A DNA stretch of 64,000 nt, taken from NCBI GenBank assembly GCA_902765215.1, contig CACWZA010000002.1, forward strand, positions 1-64,000, given 5' to 3'. Source of the stretch: an uncultured bacterium (GTDB taxonomy: Bacteria > Cyanobacteriota > Vampirovibrionia > Gastranaerophilales > Gastranaerophilaceae). The notes under the pieces are model-generated. The model was not told the DNA's origin. It saw nothing but the letters and a program-made list of their open reading frames with translations, and searched no databases. Below, piece by piece: positions 16,773 to 25,471 of this stretch. The first letter of the stretch is position 1. Every line of letters starts with the position of its first letter. A program made the position numbers and the translations under genes.

Positions 16773-18845
16773 TTATAAAATAACACACTTATGATATATG
16801 TTTTCAATCTGTTCTTTCAGGTCGTTGCCTAAAAATATACTGTAACTTACTCTGTTTTCTCCGAGTTGTTGTAAATTATCTGTTTCGATAGGCGGGCCTG
16901 CAGGTGTTGTGCGGGCAGGGTTTTTGGGGTTGGATATTACTCCCGTTGCCCTCAAAACAGGCAATCTTAGTTCTGTTTTGTAAACTTCATATTGAGTGAG
17001 TCCGCAGGTTACTATCCCGATATCATTAGCACAAACCCCTCTTTGCATAGGTGCATTGTTTGATTTGACTTCTATCCCTTTTTCTTTAGGTAAGTTTTCT
17101 CTTGGGTTGTAATCAGAATCAAATGTCCGCTCAATTATCTGTCCCAAATCTTCTGAAAAGGTTTTTGTTACAGGACTTAAAGTATCTATTACAAATTCAA
17201 GTAAATGATTTTTCTTTGTGTTTGTCCAATTAATATTGAAATCCAGGTGTTTGGAATCTTTGCCAAGACTGATTTCAACATTTAAAATATCATCACCTGA
17301 TTTGACCTCAACCCCGAGCACAGAACAGGTCGTTCCCTCTTTAAGAACCTTTGATGATAATATTTCTGCCACTTTTCCGTTATCATTTTCGCAGTAACCC
17401 GTATTGTAACTGTCCCCGTTATCGATATAATCAACAAACTTCGCAGTTTTATTCCCTATAACCATATTTCCGTTTTCAACAAGCAGATAAATATGTGAGT
17501 TCCCGATACAGTTATCGGTTACAAAAACATCTGTTTCGTCATTTTCAGGTGGCAGTTTGTTTTCACCTGTTTTTATGCCCGATATGTGCAGGGCATATTT
17601 ATAAATGTCTGTGTAATCCTCTGTAACAGGGATTCTTTGGGTATCTGTCAGAAGTTTTTTGTCAAATCCTCTTTTCTGAGAAACAACCTGATAAGGGTGG
17701 CTGTTTGTTGAACAAAATTCCAAAATGCCGCTGTATTCCTTATCTGAAAGGTTTATTATTTTATCCTCTTTCCCTTCAAAAGTGAGTTCGTCAACGATAG
17801 TATCAGCGATTTGAAGAATTTTTTTGTATCTTGTTATATTTTCGCTGTGAACATCATCCGTTGAGCAACCGCAAATACTGTCGTGTGCCTGATTTTGGAT
17901 AAGCATCCGATAAGCATATTCTATCAACGGCTGATATTTGTCCGCTTCATAATATTTGACAAGTCTGTCTGCTATATCAAGTTTGTAACTTGATATAGTG
18001 TTATATCGTTTAATGTCATTTCTTGAGGAATACGAGCCCTCTAAGATAAAGGTTTTTGAGTTATCCCTTAGTTCTCCCTCTTGTTTATATTGAGAAAATC
18101 TGTCTTTTACCGCTTCGATATAATCAAAAATTGTTCCGATAGTTATTTCATAGCCGTCAAGTAGTTTGTTTATATCTTCAATCTGTTCTTTGAGGTTTTG
18201 TTCTACCCCAAGGTGATCGGCACCAACAGGTAGCAAGATTGTATCACCTGATTTTTCCGCAATTTTATCAAGATTATTCTTTAAAAATTTTGCTTTTTTA
18301 TTCATATCCCATGGGGTTGAGAAAACATCGTTAAAATATCCGCGGACAAGATTTATTGTGTCAATTCCGTTCCATGTGAATTCTGCGGGAATATCTCCGC
18401 AGCCGCGCCATACTACCGCTGTATCAATTCCAAATTCTTTCAAAATAGGAATTGTGTTTGCACTGTGTCCGAAGGTGTCTGCAAAATATCCGACGAAATC
18501 ATTACAGCCAAAGTCTTTTGCCGTTTTTAGCCCGAGTTCAAGATTTTTTCTGAAACATTTTTCGTCCGTTAAAAACTCGTCAACCAGACAGTAGAAAGGC
18601 CCGATAAACAGGCGTTTTTCTTTTATAAAATGTCTTATCTGTTCCTCTTTTTCAGGGCACATTTCCAAGTAGTCGAGCAGTGCGGCTGTCTGTCCGTCAA
18701 AGTAAAAAGAAGGTAATTGATTCGTTTCAAGCATATCAAGAACATTATCAAAGGCTCTCAATAATCTCATTCTGAAGATTTCAAACTCTCTGTACCATTC
18801 TCTGTCCCAATGAAAGTGGACATATGCAATAACCTTTTTCTTCAT
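16773..18845 (-). CDS. GH38 family alpha-mannosidase
   Basis: 690-residue glycoside hydrolase with no signal peptide, hence cytosolic. The zinc/catalytic motif HFHWDREW lies near residue 9. FADTFGH holds the nucleophile Asp, and QAHDSICGCSTDDVH is the conserved GH38 C-terminal catalytic-domain block. Family members trim terminal alpha-mannose from imported N-glycan or mannan fragments, which fits a gut lifestyle. Start: an ATG at 18878 would add 11 residues but overlaps extended -10 TGgTAAAAT. ATG 18845 has a GAGGGT SD and begins MKKKVIAYVHFHW as is normal for the family. It converges on the 68-aa gene. Phosphomannose-type variants of GH38 remain possible. Confidence 0.93.
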   Translation of the reverse strand: MKKKVIAYVHFHWDREWYREFEIFRMRLLRAFDNVLDMLETNQLPSFYFDGQTAALLDYLEMCPEKEEQIRHFIKEKRLFIGPFYCLVDEFLTDEKCFRKNLELGLKTAKDFGCNDFVGYFADTFGHSANTIPILKEFGIDTAVVWRGCGDIPAEFTWNGIDTINLVRGYFNDVFSTPWDMNKKAKFLKNNLDKIAEKSGDTILLPVGADHLGVEQNLKEQIEDINKLLDGYEITIGTIFDYIEAVKDRFSQYKQEGELRDNSKTFILEGSYSSRNDIKRYNTISSYKLDIADRLVKYYEADKYQPLIEYAYRMLIQNQAHDSICGCSTDDVHSENITRYKKILQIADTIVDELTFEGKEDKIINLSDKEYSGILEFCSTNSHPYQVVSQKRGFDKKLLTDTQRIPVTEDYTDIYKYALHISGIKTGENKLPPENDETDVFVTDNCIGNSHIYLLVENGNMVIGNKTAKFVDYIDNGDSYNTGYCENDNGKVAEILSSKVLKEGTTCSVLGVEVKSGDDILNVEISLGKDSKHLDFNINWTNTKKNHLLEFVIDTLSPVTKTFSEDLGQIIERTFDSDYNPRENLPKEKGIEVKSNNAPMQRGVCANDIGIVTCGLTQYEVYKTELRLPVLRATGVISNPKNPARTTPAGPPIETDNLQQLGENRVSYSIFLGNDLKEQIENIYHKCVIL

Positions 18846-18907
18846 AAATACCCTCTTTGATATGAATAATTTTACCAAAATTTTTTATACAATTCAAATA
18901 TATAAAT

Positions 18908-18937
18908 AAAAAACCGATTTTATTAAACCGGTTTTTT
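18908..18937. terminator. Bidirectional terminator
   Basis: AAAAAACCG (18908-18916) pairs with CGGTTTTTT (18929-18937), giving T runs on both strands. It lies 26 bases after the stop of the minus-strand 152-aa gene. Confidence 0.8.
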
Positions 18938-18962
18938 ATTTTATTTTTTGTTAAATTTAGCC

Positions 18963-19421
18963 TTATTGGATAACACTGTCTATTTCTTCGATTATACCAT
19001 TATCATGAGTGCCTGCAACATAATCGCTGCTTTCAGGGCGGGTATATCTTTCAAGTCTGATATTAGAGTCCCCAATCCTATTTGCCTTTTTTTCTGCTCT
19101 GTCTAAGAATTTTAAGCTTCCGTTTCTGTGGATTAGCCCTTGTGCTGTAACATAATTTTTTATTGCAGTACTTGCATTGTTATCAACAACTTCAGCAGCC
19201 AATGCGTTTCTGTGTTTTGCTTTTCTTATAATGATGTTTGGTAATTTCCCATTTTGTCTTGAAACTGCTTCATCAAATTTGTTCCAAAATTGTTCATATC
19301 CTTTTTTTGAAAGTTTTGATGTTTGCTCCTTGATAATTTTGTCCGCATTGTTTTCCAGTAAAACAGACATCCCAAAATTCGGTTTGTTGCAGCTTAAGCT
19401 GTTATTTATTGTTATATTCAT
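18963..19421 (-). CDS. Hypothetical protein with N-terminal NFGM motif (152 aa)
   Basis: 152 residues, Lys- and Asn-rich, no signal peptide or membrane segments. The N-terminus (MNITINNSL, then KPNFGMSVLL) has a short polar lead followed by an FG motif, a pattern I associate with many uncharacterised proteins of gut Gastranaerophilales. An AGGAG SD lies six bases before the ATG, and terminators bracket the gene, so it is a single-gene unit. No domain is recognised. Positions around 50-105 are helical and basic. Confidence 0.7.
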   Translation of the reverse strand: MNITINNSLSCNKPNFGMSVLLENNADKIIKEQTSKLSKKGYEQFWNKFDEAVSRQNGKLPNIIIRKAKHRNALAAEVVDNNASTAIKNYVTAQGLIHRNGSLKFLDRAEKKANRIGDSNIRLERYTRPESSDYVAGTHDNGIIEEIDSVIQ

Positions 19422-19451
19422 TTTTATCTCCTGTATTTGCTCGCATTGGTA

Positions 19452-19493
19452 AAATACCCCTAAAAGATTTTATTTGTCAGTTTTGGGGTATTT
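19452..19493. terminator. Terminator after the transketolase N-half gene
   Basis: AAATACCCC (19452-19460) pairs with GGGGTATTT (19485-19493). On the minus strand it follows the transketolase stop by 21 bases. A run of T flanks the plus-strand side, so it could act in both directions. Confidence 0.75.
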
Positions 19494-19514
19494 TTTTAAA
19501 ATATATTACAAAAT

Positions 19515-20345
19515 TTATTTTGTCAGTTCTGCCAATGCCTGTTCAAACTGTTCGTCATTAGGTGCTTTACCGTGCCAGCCTGCATTGTTTTCCATAAACG
19601 AAACCCCTTTGCCTTTAACTGTGTTTGCAATTATAGCAAATGGTTTGTCTGCTTTTTTACCCTGTTCAACTGCATCATAAATGGCATTGAAATCGTGTCC
19701 GTCAATAGTTACGACTTCCCAGCCGAAGGCCTCCAGTTTTTTATCAAGCGGGTTTAATGAGGTGACTTTTTCTGTTTCACCATCTATCTGTAGTCCGTTT
19801 CTGTCTATGATAGCAATTATGTTATCAAGTTTTCTGTGGGCGATTTGCATAAATGCTTCCCATACAGAACCTTCCTGAAGTTCGCCGTCACCGAGGTATA
19901 CAACGACATTTGCAGGGTTGTTATCAAGTTTCAGTCCGAGTGCTATACCGCAGCCGACAGAAAGCCCTTGTCCGAGTGAACCGGTTGAAACCTCAATCCC
20001 GTCAAGTTCTTTGCAGCAAGGGTGCCCCTGCAGTCTTGAACCGAGTTTTCTGAAGGTCATCAGTTCTTCTTCAGGGAAGAAGCCTTTTTGTGATAAAACG
20101 GAATATAAAAGTGCTGATGCGTGCCCTTTTGATAAAATAAATCTGTCACGGGTTTCAAAATCTTTCGATTTCTTCCATTCTGTAGGAATGTTAAGCGATT
20201 TTTGGTAGAGTACATTTAAAATCTCTACCCCCGAAAATGCTCCGCCTATATGACCTGATGCAGCATTATGTACCATTTTTAAAATATTTATTCTTGTTTG
20301 GTTGCAGATTTTTTCCAGTTCTAAAATTTCATTGTTTGATAACAT
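19515..20345 (-). CDS. Transketolase, N-terminal subunit
   Basis: 276 residues covering only the thiamine-diphosphate pyrimidine/diphosphate half of transketolase. SGHIGGAFSGVEIL, SKGHASALLYSVL, the TPP motif LGDGELQEGSVWEA and NTVKGKGVSFMEN are all present. Split transketolases have a second subunit of about 310 residues supplying the pyrimidine-binding and C-terminal domains, normally the next gene. Here the gene is followed by a terminator and an unrelated hypothetical, so the partner is not in this window. The SD is weak. Eleven bases separate it from the TagA-type gene, with which it is probably co-transcribed. Role: pentose phosphate pathway, or a specialised sugar-phosphate transfer. 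Confidence 0.9.
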   Translation of the reverse strand: MLSNNEILELEKICNQTRINILKMVHNAASGHIGGAFSGVEILNVLYQKSLNIPTEWKKSKDFETRDRFILSKGHASALLYSVLSQKGFFPEEELMTFRKLGSRLQGHPCCKELDGIEVSTGSLGQGLSVGCGIALGLKLDNNPANVVVYLGDGELQEGSVWEAFMQIAHRKLDNIIAIIDRNGLQIDGETEKVTSLNPLDKKLEAFGWEVVTIDGHDFNAIYDAVEQGKKADKPFAIIANTVKGKGVSFMENNAGWHGKAPNDEQFEQALAELTK

Positions 20346-20356
20346 ATAATAAACTC

Positions 20357-21079
20357 CTATTTGAATAATTTTTCTTTAGTAACCCTGAGAACGAAAAGCG
20401 GTAAGGTTGGGAAAATTCGCTTAAACCTTTCAGGTTGTTTGACTGTTCTGTAGAGCCATTCAATCCCAAGTTTTTGGTAAATTTCCGGTGCGCGTTCAAC
20501 CGTTCCCGACCAGACATCAAAACTTCCGCCTACGCCGACCATTAGCCCGTACGGAAGGATATTTCTTGCTTTTTTAATAAACTTTTCCTGTTTTGGTGAG
20601 CCGAGTGCAACCAGTACTAAACGAGGTTTTGCTTCAGCGAGCTCCTGCAATACTCTCTCGTCGTCCTGAAAATATCCGTCTTGAGAGTATACTATATTCA
20701 GGTTTTCAATCTCTTTTTTCAGGTTTTCTCCTGCAAGGTTTATAACCTCAGGTTTTGCCCCGATTATTGCGACAGGAAGATTGTTTTGAGCAGATAGTTC
20801 AAGCATTCTTCTTGCAAAATCAATGCCCGCAATTCTGTCAACAGATTCCCCCAGTATTTTTAGCCCTATTTTTACCCCGACTCCGTCAGGGATAACCATT
20901 TCCGAATTGTTAAGAATTTCGGCAAATTCGCTGTCTGTTTTTGCACAGTCAAACATTTCAGGGTTGATTGTTACAACCTGTGAAACTTTGTCCTCTTTTT
21001 CCAGTTCTAATGCCCTCTCAACTGCACCGTCAAAGGTGAAGGTGTCTATTTCGTAACCTAATAATTTTACTCTGCTCAT
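20357..21079 (-). CDS. WecG/TagA/CpsF family glycosyltransferase
   Basis: 240 residues with the family pattern: TINPEMFDCAK, VIPDGVGVKIG, RIAGIDF, VALGSPKQEKF, GVGGSFDVWSGTVERAP and GIEWLYRTVKQPERFKR. Members add N-acetylmannosamine or N-acetylmannosaminuronate to lipid-linked GlcNAc at the cytosolic face of the membrane (teichoic acid linkage unit, enterobacterial common antigen or capsule). Family GT26. The promoter places the transcription start at the ATG (leaderless). The likely role here is an early step in a surface polysaccharide, consistent with the UDP-sugar and GT2 genes upstream. Confidence 0.92.
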   Translation of the reverse strand: MSRVKLLGYEIDTFTFDGAVERALELEKEDKVSQVVTINPEMFDCAKTDSEFAEILNNSEMVIPDGVGVKIGLKILGESVDRIAGIDFARRMLELSAQNNLPVAIIGAKPEVINLAGENLKKEIENLNIVYSQDGYFQDDERVLQELAEAKPRLVLVALGSPKQEKFIKKARNILPYGLMVGVGGSFDVWSGTVERAPEIYQKLGIEWLYRTVKQPERFKRIFPTLPLFVLRVTKEKLFK

Positions 21080-21085
21080 GACTTC

Positions 21086-21091
21086 ATTATA
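21086..21091 (-). promoter_or_regulatory. -10 box predicting a leaderless TagA-family mRNA
   Basis: TATAAT on the minus strand, then six bases (gaagtc) and the ATG at 21079. There is no Shine-Dalgarno sequence. Confidence 0.7.
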
Positions 21092-21202
21092 CTTGAAAAA
21101 ATGAAATAAGTATATATAATAGAGTTAACCTGTATGAAAAACTTTAGACTAATGGTTTAAATATAAGTCGTACGGGCAGATTTTAAAACTATCATGAAAA
21201 AA

Positions 21203-21232
21203 TTGAACAATTTAAGATTTTTTTCGTTTAAT
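21203..21232 (+). promoter_or_regulatory. Promoter of the Lys/Ala-rich secreted protein
   Basis: TTGAAC (21203-21208), 18-nt spacer and TTTAAT (21227-21232), followed by a short leader with an AAGGAGG SD. Confidence 0.55.
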
Positions 21233-21254
21233 AAGCAGATAAGGAGGCAACTTC

Positions 21255-21938
21255 ATGAAGAAAATTTTATCAACATTATTGGTTTTAGCATTGGCAACAT
21301 CAACTGCAATGGCAGGAACAAGCGCTGTAGGTGCTTTGAATAAGGCTACATCAGCAGTTAATAAGGCAAACGCTCAAACAAACAAGGCTATTAACAAAGC
21401 AAGTACGGCAACAACAAAGGCTACAAATAAGGCAAATACTGCTACAACAAATGCTGCTAAGAAAGTAACTAATGCTCAGGCTCAGGCTGAAGCAAAGGCA
21501 AAAGCAGAAAGAGCAAAGCTTGAAGCAGCAAAGAAAGCACAAGAACAAAAAATTAAAGATGCTGAAGCAAAAGCAAAGGCTGCTAAGAAAGCTCAGGAAG
21601 ATAAAGTAAAAGCTGAAAAAGCAAAAATTGAAGCAGCAAAGAAAGCGCAAGAACAAAAAATTAAAGATCAAAAAGCGAAAGCTGAAAAAGCAAGAAAAGA
21701 TGCTGAAGCAAAAGCAAAAGCTGCTAAAAAAGCTCAAGAAGACAGAGTAAAAGCAGAAAAAGCTAAAATTGAAGCAGCTAAAAAAGCTCAGGAACAAAAA
21801 GTTAAAGATGCAAAGAATGCTGCTAAAAACACAGTAAAAGCAGAAAAGAAAACAATTTCTGATACAAAGAAAAATGTCAAAAATGCTGCTAAAGCTGAGA
21901 AAAAAGCATGGACAGATTTGTTCAAGTTTGGTAAGTAA
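21255..21938 (+). CDS. Secreted Lys/Ala-rich helical repeat protein
   Basis: 227 residues. A clear Sec signal peptide (MKKILSTLLVLALATSTAMA) is followed by an Asn/Thr/Ala-rich stretch. Residues 75-195 are almost only Ala, Lys, Glu, Gln and Asp, in three imperfect blocks built on EAKAKAAKKAQED and EKAKIEAAKKAQEQ. Heptad-like spacing predicts a long charged single helix or coiled coil, comparable in composition to the periplasmic linker of TolA. It ends WTDLFKFGK. It has its own promoter, a strong AAGGAGG SD and a terminator. A periplasmic spacer or cell-envelope structural role is plausible, as is nucleic-acid or polyanion binding. Function unknown. Confidence 0.8.
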   Translation: MKKILSTLLVLALATSTAMAGTSAVGALNKATSAVNKANAQTNKAINKASTATTKATNKANTATTNAAKKVTNAQAQAEAKAKAERAKLEAAKKAQEQKIKDAEAKAKAAKKAQEDKVKAEKAKIEAAKKAQEQKIKDQKAKAEKARKDAEAKAKAAKKAQEDRVKAEKAKIEAAKKAQEQKVKDAKNAAKNTVKAEKKTISDTKKNVKNAAKAEKKAWTDLFKFGK

Positions 21939-21959
21939 TTAAAACTTTTTATATTGAAG

Positions 21960-21988
21960 GAGCGGAGTTATTAAACTTCGCTCTTTTT
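21960..21988 (+). terminator. Terminator of the Lys/Ala-rich protein gene
   Basis: GAGCGGAGTT (21960-21969) pairs with AACTTCGCTC (21974-21983) with one mismatch, then five T. Confidence 0.85.
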
Positions 21989-21994
21989 AATTTA

Positions 21995-22003
21995 TGCTAT
22001 AAT
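21995..22003 (+). promoter_or_regulatory. Extended -10 of comM; predicts a leaderless mRNA
   Basis: TGcTATAAT, six bases, then ATG at 22010, with no SD. It begins only a few bases after the T-run of the preceding terminator and has no good -35, as expected for an extended -10 promoter. Confidence 0.8.
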
Positions 22004-22009
22004 TAGTTT

Positions 22010-23542
22010 ATGGTATGTAAATCAATAACAGCGACGACAATAGGGTTAGATGCACACATAATAGAGGTGGAAGTTGATGTTATAAACTCACTTCCGAGTA
22101 TCACTATTGTCGGCTTACCTGATAATGCGGTGTCTGAAGCGAAAGAAAGGGTTCGTTCAGCGATAAAAAATTCGGGTTATACTTTCCCGAAGGGAAAAGT
22201 TGTTATCAACCTCGCTCCCGCCGATTTAAAAAAAGAAGGAACATTTTTTGATTTACCAATAAGTGTCGGTATTCTTCAGGAAGAAGGGGTTATCGAGTCT
22301 GAGGCAATAAAAGATATTGCATTTGTCGGTGAACTTTCTCTTGACGGTTCTTTGAGAGGGGTAAACGGAATTTTATCAATCGCAACGGGGCTTAAAAATA
22401 ACGGAATAAAAACCGTAATTGTTCCGACAGAGAACGCAAAAGAGGCGGCTCTTGTTCAGGGGATAAATGTTATAGGGGCAGAACATCTGACAGATGTTGT
22501 AAATCATTTTTCGGAATCCCCAATATCACCGACGGTGGTTGATATTGATAAATATTTGGCATCTGCCCTGAAGGAAGAATATATTTATGATTTTAAAGAT
22601 GTAAAAGGTCAGCTGAAGGCGAAAAAAGCATTAGAGATAGCGGCAGCGGGCGGTCACAATATACTTATGTCGGGTTCCCCGGGGTCAGGGAAAACTCTTA
22701 TGGCAAAATGTCTGGCATCTATTCTTCCGCCGTTGGAGTTGGATGAGGCACTTGAACTCACAAAAATATACAGTATAAGCGGATTAATCTCTAAAGACGA
22801 ACCGCTTATGACAAAAAGACCGTACAGACCTGTTCATCACACAGCATCATCAGTCGGGATTATCGGGGGCGGTCAAAATCCAAAACCCGGAGAAATTACC
22901 CTTGCGCACAGAGGGGTGTTATTCCTTGATGAAATGGTTGAGTTCCCGAGGGTGGTTCTGGAAACTTTAAGACAGCCTTTAGAGGACGGTTATGTGGTTA
23001 TATCAAGGGCAAAAAGTTCTATTACTTATCCGTCTAAATTTATGCTTGTTGGTGCTATGAATCCTTGTCCTTGCGGATTTTTAGGTGATGTTGAAAAACA
23101 GTGTACATGTTCTGATATTCAGATACAGAGGTATAAATCAAGACTTTCAGGCCCTCTGCTGGACAGAATTGATATGATTATTGATGTTCCGAGGCTGACG
23201 GCTGATGAACTTCTGAATATTGATGAAAAGACTGAAACCTCTGCTCAGATAAGAGAAAGAGTTGTTAAGGCGCGCAAAATTCAGGTTGAAAGATACAAAG
23301 ACGAGGGTATTTTTACAAACTCCGAGTTGACGGCTAATCAGATTGAAAAATACTGTGTGCTCGATGAGAAGGCGCAGCAGTTGATGAAGTCTGCCGCAGT
23401 AAAATACGGACTTTCGGGCAGAAAGTATTCAAGAGTGCTGAAACTGGCAAGAACTGTTGCAGATTTGGATAATTCAAAAGATATATCTGTTCTGCATCTG
23501 TCACAGGCTTTGCAGTACCGTTCAGAAGGTGAATCCGTTTAA
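22010..23542 (+). CDS. comM: ComM/YifB family Mg-chelatase-like AAA+ ATPase
   Basis: 510 residues, the usual family length. The N-terminal Lon-protease-like fold has IVGLPDNAVSEAKERVRSA and FFDLPISVGIL. The AAA+ domain has Walker A GSPGSGKT near 222, Walker B LFLDEM and the family signature AMNPCPCG with zinc-like cysteines (GFLGD, then CTCS). GPLLDRIDMIIDVP is followed by the Mg-chelatase C-terminal domain. ComM is a hexameric helicase that extends branch migration during integration of transforming DNA. It is single-copy in many non-competent bacteria too, so competence should not be assumed. Its stop overlaps the convergent mntP stop by four bases. Confidence 0.95.
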   Translation: MVCKSITATTIGLDAHIIEVEVDVINSLPSITIVGLPDNAVSEAKERVRSAIKNSGYTFPKGKVVINLAPADLKKEGTFFDLPISVGILQEEGVIESEAIKDIAFVGELSLDGSLRGVNGILSIATGLKNNGIKTVIVPTENAKEAALVQGINVIGAEHLTDVVNHFSESPISPTVVDIDKYLASALKEEYIYDFKDVKGQLKAKKALEIAAAGGHNILMSGSPGSGKTLMAKCLASILPPLELDEALELTKIYSISGLISKDEPLMTKRPYRPVHHTASSVGIIGGGQNPKPGEITLAHRGVLFLDEMVEFPRVVLETLRQPLEDGYVVISRAKSSITYPSKFMLVGAMNPCPCGFLGDVEKQCTCSDIQIQRYKSRLSGPLLDRIDMIIDVPRLTADELLNIDEKTETSAQIRERVVKARKIQVERYKDEGIFTNSELTANQIEKYCVLDEKAQQLMKSAAVKYGLSGRKYSRVLKLARTVADLDNSKDISVLHLSQALQYRSEGESV

Positions 23543-24078
23543 AACAGGTTTTTAACGGCAAGTCCTATGAGTATGACTCCGCCCATAATTTCTAAGAAGT
23601 TAGATTTAAAGATTTTTAGTTTATGCCCTAAATAATACCCTGCAAGAGAGTTTATAAAGGTAACTGCCCCTATGGTTATGATAGAAAATTTAAGCGGACT
23701 TGAAGTCAGCGACAGAGATATCCCCGCAGAAAAAGCATCAATACTTGTTGCTATCCCGATTAATAGCAGTGATTTCATATTTAAACAAAGTTTTTGAATT
23801 TCGCTTTTATTTGCCGCTTCAAATATAAAAGTGAGCCCAAGGTACATGAATATTAAAAATACTATCCATTTGCCGTAAGGTGCAACATATGATTTTACTA
23901 TATTAGTAAAGAAATATCCCAATAACGGCATAAATCCCTGAAAGAATCCTGTTGTTAGTGCAAGCGCGAAGGCACTTCTTTTGTGCCGCATTTCAAGGCA
24001 CAACCCGTAAGAAAACGATACAACGCAGGCATCAATTGATAATGCTATTGCAAGCAGTATTATTTCAGAATAGTTCAT
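23539..24078 (-). CDS. mntP: MntP-like manganese efflux pump
   Basis: 179-residue membrane protein of about six helices built as an inverted repeat. Each half carries the hallmark acidic motif: ALSIDACVVSFSYG in helix 1 and ATSIDAFSAGISL in helix 4. Members export Mn2+ through the inner membrane. The start lies inside the upstream DUF4127 gene (14-base overlap) with a GAGGT SD, so translation is coupled. No manganese riboswitch is seen, as the gene has no leader of its own. Similarity to the YtaF sporulation branch of this family is possible. Confidence 0.88.
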   Translation of the reverse strand: MNYSEIILLAIALSIDACVVSFSYGLCLEMRHKRSAFALALTTGFFQGFMPLLGYFFTNIVKSYVAPYGKWIVFLIFMYLGLTFIFEAANKSEIQKLCLNMKSLLLIGIATSIDAFSAGISLSLTSSPLKFSIITIGAVTFINSLAGYYLGHKLKIFKSNFLEIMGGVILIGLAVKNLF

Positions 24079-25426
24079 CTGTTACCTCTATTTCAAACAG
24101 TCTGTTCCACGGGTAAAAATATTCGTTTCGGACAGGTAAATCAAGCAGTTCGGAAACCTTTTCCTCATACGGTTTCATCACAGGCTGAATATTACAAGGT
24201 TCACTTATAGTCTGTCTGATATTTGCCTGATAAGCCCAGTCGTCTAAAAACCTTATCATTTGTACTTTTTTGAAGGCGGTTTCGTTATAAGTTCCGTTTT
24301 TTTCTGCATTAAACTTTACCTTAGCACAGCAAATCAGGCTCCCCAGACTGTTTGCACTTGTGTTCCAAGCACTGTAACCGTAGAACCCGTCATATCTGAA
24401 ATTCTTAAAAAGTTCTGATACGAAGTTGTTGTCTGCACCGTTTGCGTTTCTGACATCTGCTATCATATAAGGTGTTTCAGGCGGAATAAATTTCCCCGAG
24501 AACTGTTCTGTGTCTTGTTTCATGACAATTTCGCCCTGATGATCTTTGAAATTGTTCACAACAAGTGTTATATCGGAGTCGTTTCCGTCAACAATATCAA
24601 CCCCTGCAAATTTGAGCTGGTTTTCAACAGATTTTTTAATAGAAACATCTTCATAATTTGAGATTAAATCAGTGCTTTCAGGTTCAGTATAAACGGGGTT
24701 AACCTTCATCTCACAGTTAATTGCCTTTGAAATAAGGCTCATCGGTATTTCATCAGCACCTGTTATGACCTGTCCGCCCATTCTTACAAGGTGGTTTGCC
24801 TCCATTACATTAAAGCCGTACTCTGCACAGTCGTCTTTTGAGAAGATTAGCGTATCAAAGAACCCTTGCTTTTGCCATTCCAGATAGGTTTGGTTTATTC
24901 GGAAGTTTCTGTTTCTTGTCATTTTATAGTCTGCAAGAATATTTGGCGGGATAAGGTTTTTGACAGGACTTTCAAGTCCTAAGCTGCTTGCGTACTGGTG
25001 TTTTGTGTAGGAATATTCAAAAATGAGTTTTCCGTATTTATCCCAGTATTCCTTTTCTTCTTCGTTACAGTTGTTATTTGAAATTCGCATAATGCTTGAT
25101 ACAGCATATATTTTTGCGTTTTTGGTTTCCAATACTTCTTTAAAATCGTGCACCCGTCTGAAGATATCGTTAAAATGCTCGTTGCTTCGTCTTGACGGAA
25201 TGAGTCCGCCATAAGCAATTGTGTCGAGTGAAATCACAATAGCATCAACTTCGGGTAATTGATTAAGCCAGCTGTATAAACCGACAATATCCGCATCTTT
25301 TGTCAGTCCGCCAAGCATTTTGCGTGGAGGCATATATAGTTCGATACTTGTGTCAATTTTTGCTATATCCTGAATAAGATTGTAGCATACAGGTCTGTTG
25401 TCTATCGGAATTACGCAAAGTTTCAT
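24065..25426 (-). CDS. DUF4127 family protein
   Basis: 453 residues with the characteristic start CVIPIDNRPVCYNL, PPRKMLGG and VISLDTIAYGGLIPSR, matching Pfam DUF4127. The family is uncharacterised. No signal peptide or membrane helices are seen. Conserved Asp, Arg and His positions (IDNRP, NANGADNNF, SAWNTSANSLG) look enzymatic. The promoter predicts a leaderless mRNA, and the gene overlaps mntP. It is divergent, across a 45-bp promoter region, from a sugar ABC permease, so a role in carbohydrate use is possible but unproven. Confidence 0.85.
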   Translation of the reverse strand: MKLCVIPIDNRPVCYNLIQDIAKIDTSIELYMPPRKMLGGLTKDADIVGLYSWLNQLPEVDAIVISLDTIAYGGLIPSRRSNEHFNDIFRRVHDFKEVLETKNAKIYAVSSIMRISNNNCNEEEKEYWDKYGKLIFEYSYTKHQYASSLGLESPVKNLIPPNILADYKMTRNRNFRINQTYLEWQKQGFFDTLIFSKDDCAEYGFNVMEANHLVRMGGQVITGADEIPMSLISKAINCEMKVNPVYTEPESTDLISNYEDVSIKKSVENQLKFAGVDIVDGNDSDITLVVNNFKDHQGEIVMKQDTEQFSGKFIPPETPYMIADVRNANGADNNFVSELFKNFRYDGFYGYSAWNTSANSLGSLICCAKVKFNAEKNGTYNETAFKKVQMIRFLDDWAYQANIRQTISEPCNIQPVMKPYEEKVSELLDLPVRNEYFYPWNRLFEIEVTDELF

Positions 25427-25432
25427 AAATTC

Positions 25433-25441
25433 ATTATAACA
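25433..25441 (-). promoter_or_regulatory. Extended -10 of the DUF4127-mntP operon (leaderless)
   Basis: Minus strand TGtTATAAT, six bases (gaattt), then ATG at 25426. It shares a 45-bp divergent region with the permease promoter. Confidence 0.8.
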
Positions 25442-25456
25442 TTAATAATATTAGTA

Positions 25457-25465
25457 TGATAAAAT
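25457..25465 (+). promoter_or_regulatory. Extended -10 of the sugar permease gene (leaderless)
   Basis: TGaTAAAAT, six bases (cttact), then ATG at 25472. There is no SD. It lies 15 bases from the opposing -10 box. Confidence 0.8.
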
Positions 25466-25471
25466 CTTACT

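Noticed and set aside
23539-24078. Manganese riboswitch (yybP-ykoY) upstream of mntP
   Set aside because: mntP starts inside the DUF4127 gene and has no leader of its own; no such structure precedes DUF4127 in its 45-bp promoter region.
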